Assembly (NCBI GenBank): GCA_003132865.1
Contig: PKYZ01000126.1
Span: 1,716 to 10,145, forward strand
Reading direction: 5' to 3'
DNA length: 8,430 nucleotides
Source: Bryobacterales bacterium
GTDB lineage: Bacteria; Acidobacteriota; Terriglobia; Bryobacterales; Bryobacteraceae
The number at the start of each line of letters is the position of its first letter. Positions within the stretch are counted from its first letter, which is position 1. This document shows positions 8,301 through 8,430 of this stretch, piece after piece. The position numbers were made by a program, and so were the translations under genes. Under the pieces are notes generated by a model. The model was not told the DNA's origin. It did not search any database and saw nothing but the letters and a program-made list of their open reading frames with translations.

Positions 8301-8430
8301 CGCCTGGTCGGTAGCCAGCGCGTTCATCGGATAGATCAGGATTGCCTTGATGCCGCGCTGGTTGCGGTGCTGGTAGCAGAAGTCGAGGACCGGATAAAGG
8401 AAGCACTCGGTCTTGCCCGACCCCGTTCCC
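2382..8430 (-). CDS. Giant DUF1998-type SF2 helicase with putative C-terminal nuclease-fold domain (5' end outside window)
   Basis: The frame is open to the right edge, so the true start lies outside. I number residues from the Met at 8327, which is internal to motif Ia; 34 more residues are visible before it. The SF2 core shows Walker A GTGSGKTE (8429-8406), motif Ia YPMNALATDQ, DELH box VVDELHTFDG (95-104), motif III GTSATLG (132-138), motif IV-like AFSDNVQDASHRAGFF (501-516), motif V CTPTLEMGVDIGDL (894-907) and motif VI QRAGRAGR (924-931). Cysteine pairs sit at 352/355, 410/413, 425/428, 460/463 and 805/808 with 827/832. A likely coiled coil spans about 1064-1128. A zinc ribbon has C1220, C1223, C1238 and C1241. 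DUF1998 (about 1345-1505) has the DGVPGGTGYLKEL segment and C1487, C1489, C1498 and C1501. Residues 1590-1680 resemble a Vsr/DUF559-type nuclease fold: SRADFVLYP, then FADGYEWH, KDSAQR and WSLTWSDV. Residues 1690-1981 are unassigned. The family (COG1205, e.g. MrfA/YprA) comprises ATP-dependent 3'-5' DNA translocases. Size and DUF1998 recall DruE of Druantia; DrmA/DrmB of DISARM split these parts between two proteins. A defence role is inferred, not shown. Confidence 0.93.
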   Translation of the reverse strand, partial: GTGSGKTECFLYPVLDFCYQHRNQRGIKAILIYPMNALATDQAGRIAEAIYRGDALRGRVTAGLYLGEQDQTPTVSMTESRVITDRDTMRVTPPDILLTNYKMLDYLLLRPRDLGLWRKNGPETLRYLVVDELHTFDGAQGADVACLIRRLKERLRTPKAHLICVGTSATLGSDTAVSATQLVEYAGKIFGETFDAASVIGESVQTPAEFLAGAGVLYAGTPGPEAKERLNPLHYGSPNEYLVAQRRLWFGDAIGTPDSPDWQLALAGLLRSHGFLRRLLASMTSTAMESTELVVRLRAALPAYADFDGKPDAEYVKLMLGSFLALVSAARIAGPSGPHPMIQVRYQFWMRELARMVSSVGPTPKWAFSPDLKAEELKHSLPVIHCRECGLTGWAGTVKDADDRLNPELDIFYRAFFDWKPEVRFLFPGEFAPEAQQELPEFLCPECLHFGHAESALECSWCGKEAEKMIRVWIPNTSEKKSGEHARLVGKHDCPSCQGKNSLTIVGSRAASLTAVLISQLWASPFNPEEKKLLAFSDNVQDASHRAGFFKARTFRFNLRTAIQKVVQNTPGPLPLTDLPDLFLERWEKEYERPGRFVAAFLPPDMEWLEDFEELRRKGVLPAGSNLAELVRKRLDWEIWSEYTHNCRIGRSLEKTSSSTVQPRREAFETAAAAVLVRLQNEIGGLREIGLDAMRRFLHGFLLNLKNRGGVWHPELLPYLQGGEYYLLSHTGGRDRYMPRFGKQSRLPEFLVVSGGKGRFLPLLSGSTSTLSWHTTWLRRAFGVFDPNIPPLTVSIYRAVLEELRSRNLVFEVNAGGAPVWGVALEALEVTTDVRQLRCDRCSLMLSVGPEAAQWMAGGPCPHGVCKTGTLREQPPIEDYYGRLYKAGDVARIFAEEHTGLLTREVREVVEIGFEKREKPGDPNLLSCTPTLEMGVDIGDLSSVVMCSVPPKSANYLQRAGRAGRKHGNAFIVAIANARRHDLFFFQQPDEMLQGRVESPGCYLNASAVLERQFTAFTMDRWVETALPTGAIPDKLAPVLDSVEKGGPPEAFPWNLLTYFELNRTALEEGFLAMFGAEVSDWTRERLLGFSRGEEGLRYRLLDGLRVRAKELKNWRGRVQTLNKRIREVQDEPMREEDRQKELDELRQEKAALQELVQNLRDRNVLNFLTDEGLLPNYAFPEQGITLRSVIYRQRKSEFDPERRYVTRTYEYVRPASAAIAELAPANNFYAEGRKVTVDGVIFEREDLVAWRLCANCTWMEREGEHESQPACPKCGHTLWSDEGQRQILLRMRSVMANSEDRASRSFDESDGREPKFYDKNMFVLKNDEDVTEAWYLDCDEVPFGFEFFRKITLREVNFGESNGGGARIQVAGRERTARSFELCEACGKVRRNGELIHSPWCRYRKDPEKERAVRACYLYREFTSEAIRMLLPVAATEIERNIESFVAALQLGLRKKFQGDPGHLNTTVYDEPIEGSESRRRYLVLYDGVPGGTGYLKELMRDPGQLQEVFQKAFDALSACECRLDERKDGCYVCLLAYRGRHFQGKTSRSAALDLLRSILENWDKLKTTDRLETIRLNRLLESELEASFLEALRRVRDGEAARGLSPQVVNGKQGWYLKTPDHGNWLIEPQVELGPEKGVSVPSRADFVLYPERPYFGELPIALFADGYEWHADPVGGKMRTGKDSAQRLAIARSGKYWVWSLTWSDVYERLDKPQPAVSPLGGAPGPVFAALLAQLDAENSAAWSRLYAGSAFDMLLYRLTAGRQAAWDRFAQALLFHLLQADMRQGAAPDDIRSALHEGTLAEGWTAADAAAQPSGWLYRTMARQDLCAFVSLPLADLQVWKVEEITATLRLMDDRAIELGATWKGAWREFLRAGNVLQFAPGAVWVTTLGLREGIYGGLLDEAVTRRQQAPASVIDILLTDVLDQDARSLVIAAYEAGKALPEPGYEIADAAGEIIAFAELAWIGETVCVLTAAQAEGADAARQIGWTVFMTEELKDDSQKLLSLLPVREE
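2385..2394 (-). promoter_or_regulatory. Purine-rich ribosome binding site / coupling site for the RelE-UvrD gene
   Basis: On the minus strand the tract GAGAGAAGAA lies just before TAAATG, inside the last codons of the DUF1998 helicase. It is only a partial match to the Shine-Dalgarno consensus. Because the upstream stop codon and this start codon touch with no spacer, ribosomes finishing the upstream gene could re-initiate here. That would keep the two proteins at linked levels. Confidence 0.45.

Noticed and set aside
8325..8327. Met codon at 8327 as the start of the large helicase
   Set aside because: This Met sits inside motif Ia (YPMNALATDQ), and the frame stays open upstream to the window edge with a clear Walker A motif. 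The real start is therefore outside the window.
1..8430. CRISPR arrays, tRNA or rRNA genes, insertion sequences and integrase or attachment sites
   Set aside because: I saw no regular repeat-spacer array, no transposase or integrase coding sequence, no terminal inverted repeats and no RNA gene; nearly all of the window is protein-coding.

Overview
The window is GC-rich bacterial DNA. All the genes I can support lie on the minus strand, so transcription runs from the right edge to the left. The long plus-strand open frames are antisense shadows, as expected in GC-rich coding DNA. Lineage cannot be fixed from this sequence alone. The start of the leftmost gene resembles DinB-like proteins I associate with soil bacteria such as Acidobacteriota; this is only a weak hint.

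Layout, in order of transcription: (1) 8430 to 2382 is a very large superfamily 2 (SF2) helicase of the COG1205/DUF1998 type. At least 2015 residues are visible, and the protein is cut at the right edge just upstream of its Walker A motif. It has an ATPase core with a DELH box, a long insert carrying many cysteine pairs, a coiled coil, a zinc ribbon, and a DUF1998 domain with a four-cysteine cluster. A putative Vsr/DUF559-like nuclease-fold segment follows, then about 290 residues I cannot assign. (2) 2381 to 249 is a 710-residue UvrD/Rep-like superfamily 1 (SF1) helicase with an N-terminal RelE/ParE-like toxin-fold domain. Its ATG directly follows the TAA of the first gene (TAA|ATG), so the two are almost certainly co-transcribed and probably translationally coupled. 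(3) 248 to 90 is a short, less GC-rich intergenic stretch with no strong signal. (4) 89 to 1 is the first 29 codons of a probable DinB-like protein, cut at the left edge.

The notable content is the two-gene cassette. Large DUF1998 helicases of about this size occur in anti-phage systems: DruE in Druantia, and the DrmA/DrmB pair in DISARM. A multi-domain DUF1998 helicase abutting a RelE-UvrD fusion does not match the core gene set of either system as I know it. The best-supported reading is a nucleic-acid-processing module, plausibly for defence or DNA repair, in which an SF2 motor with a possible nuclease domain works with an SF1 motor carrying a toxin-fold domain. The defence role is inference. 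The tight coupling and the domain architecture are read directly from the sequence.
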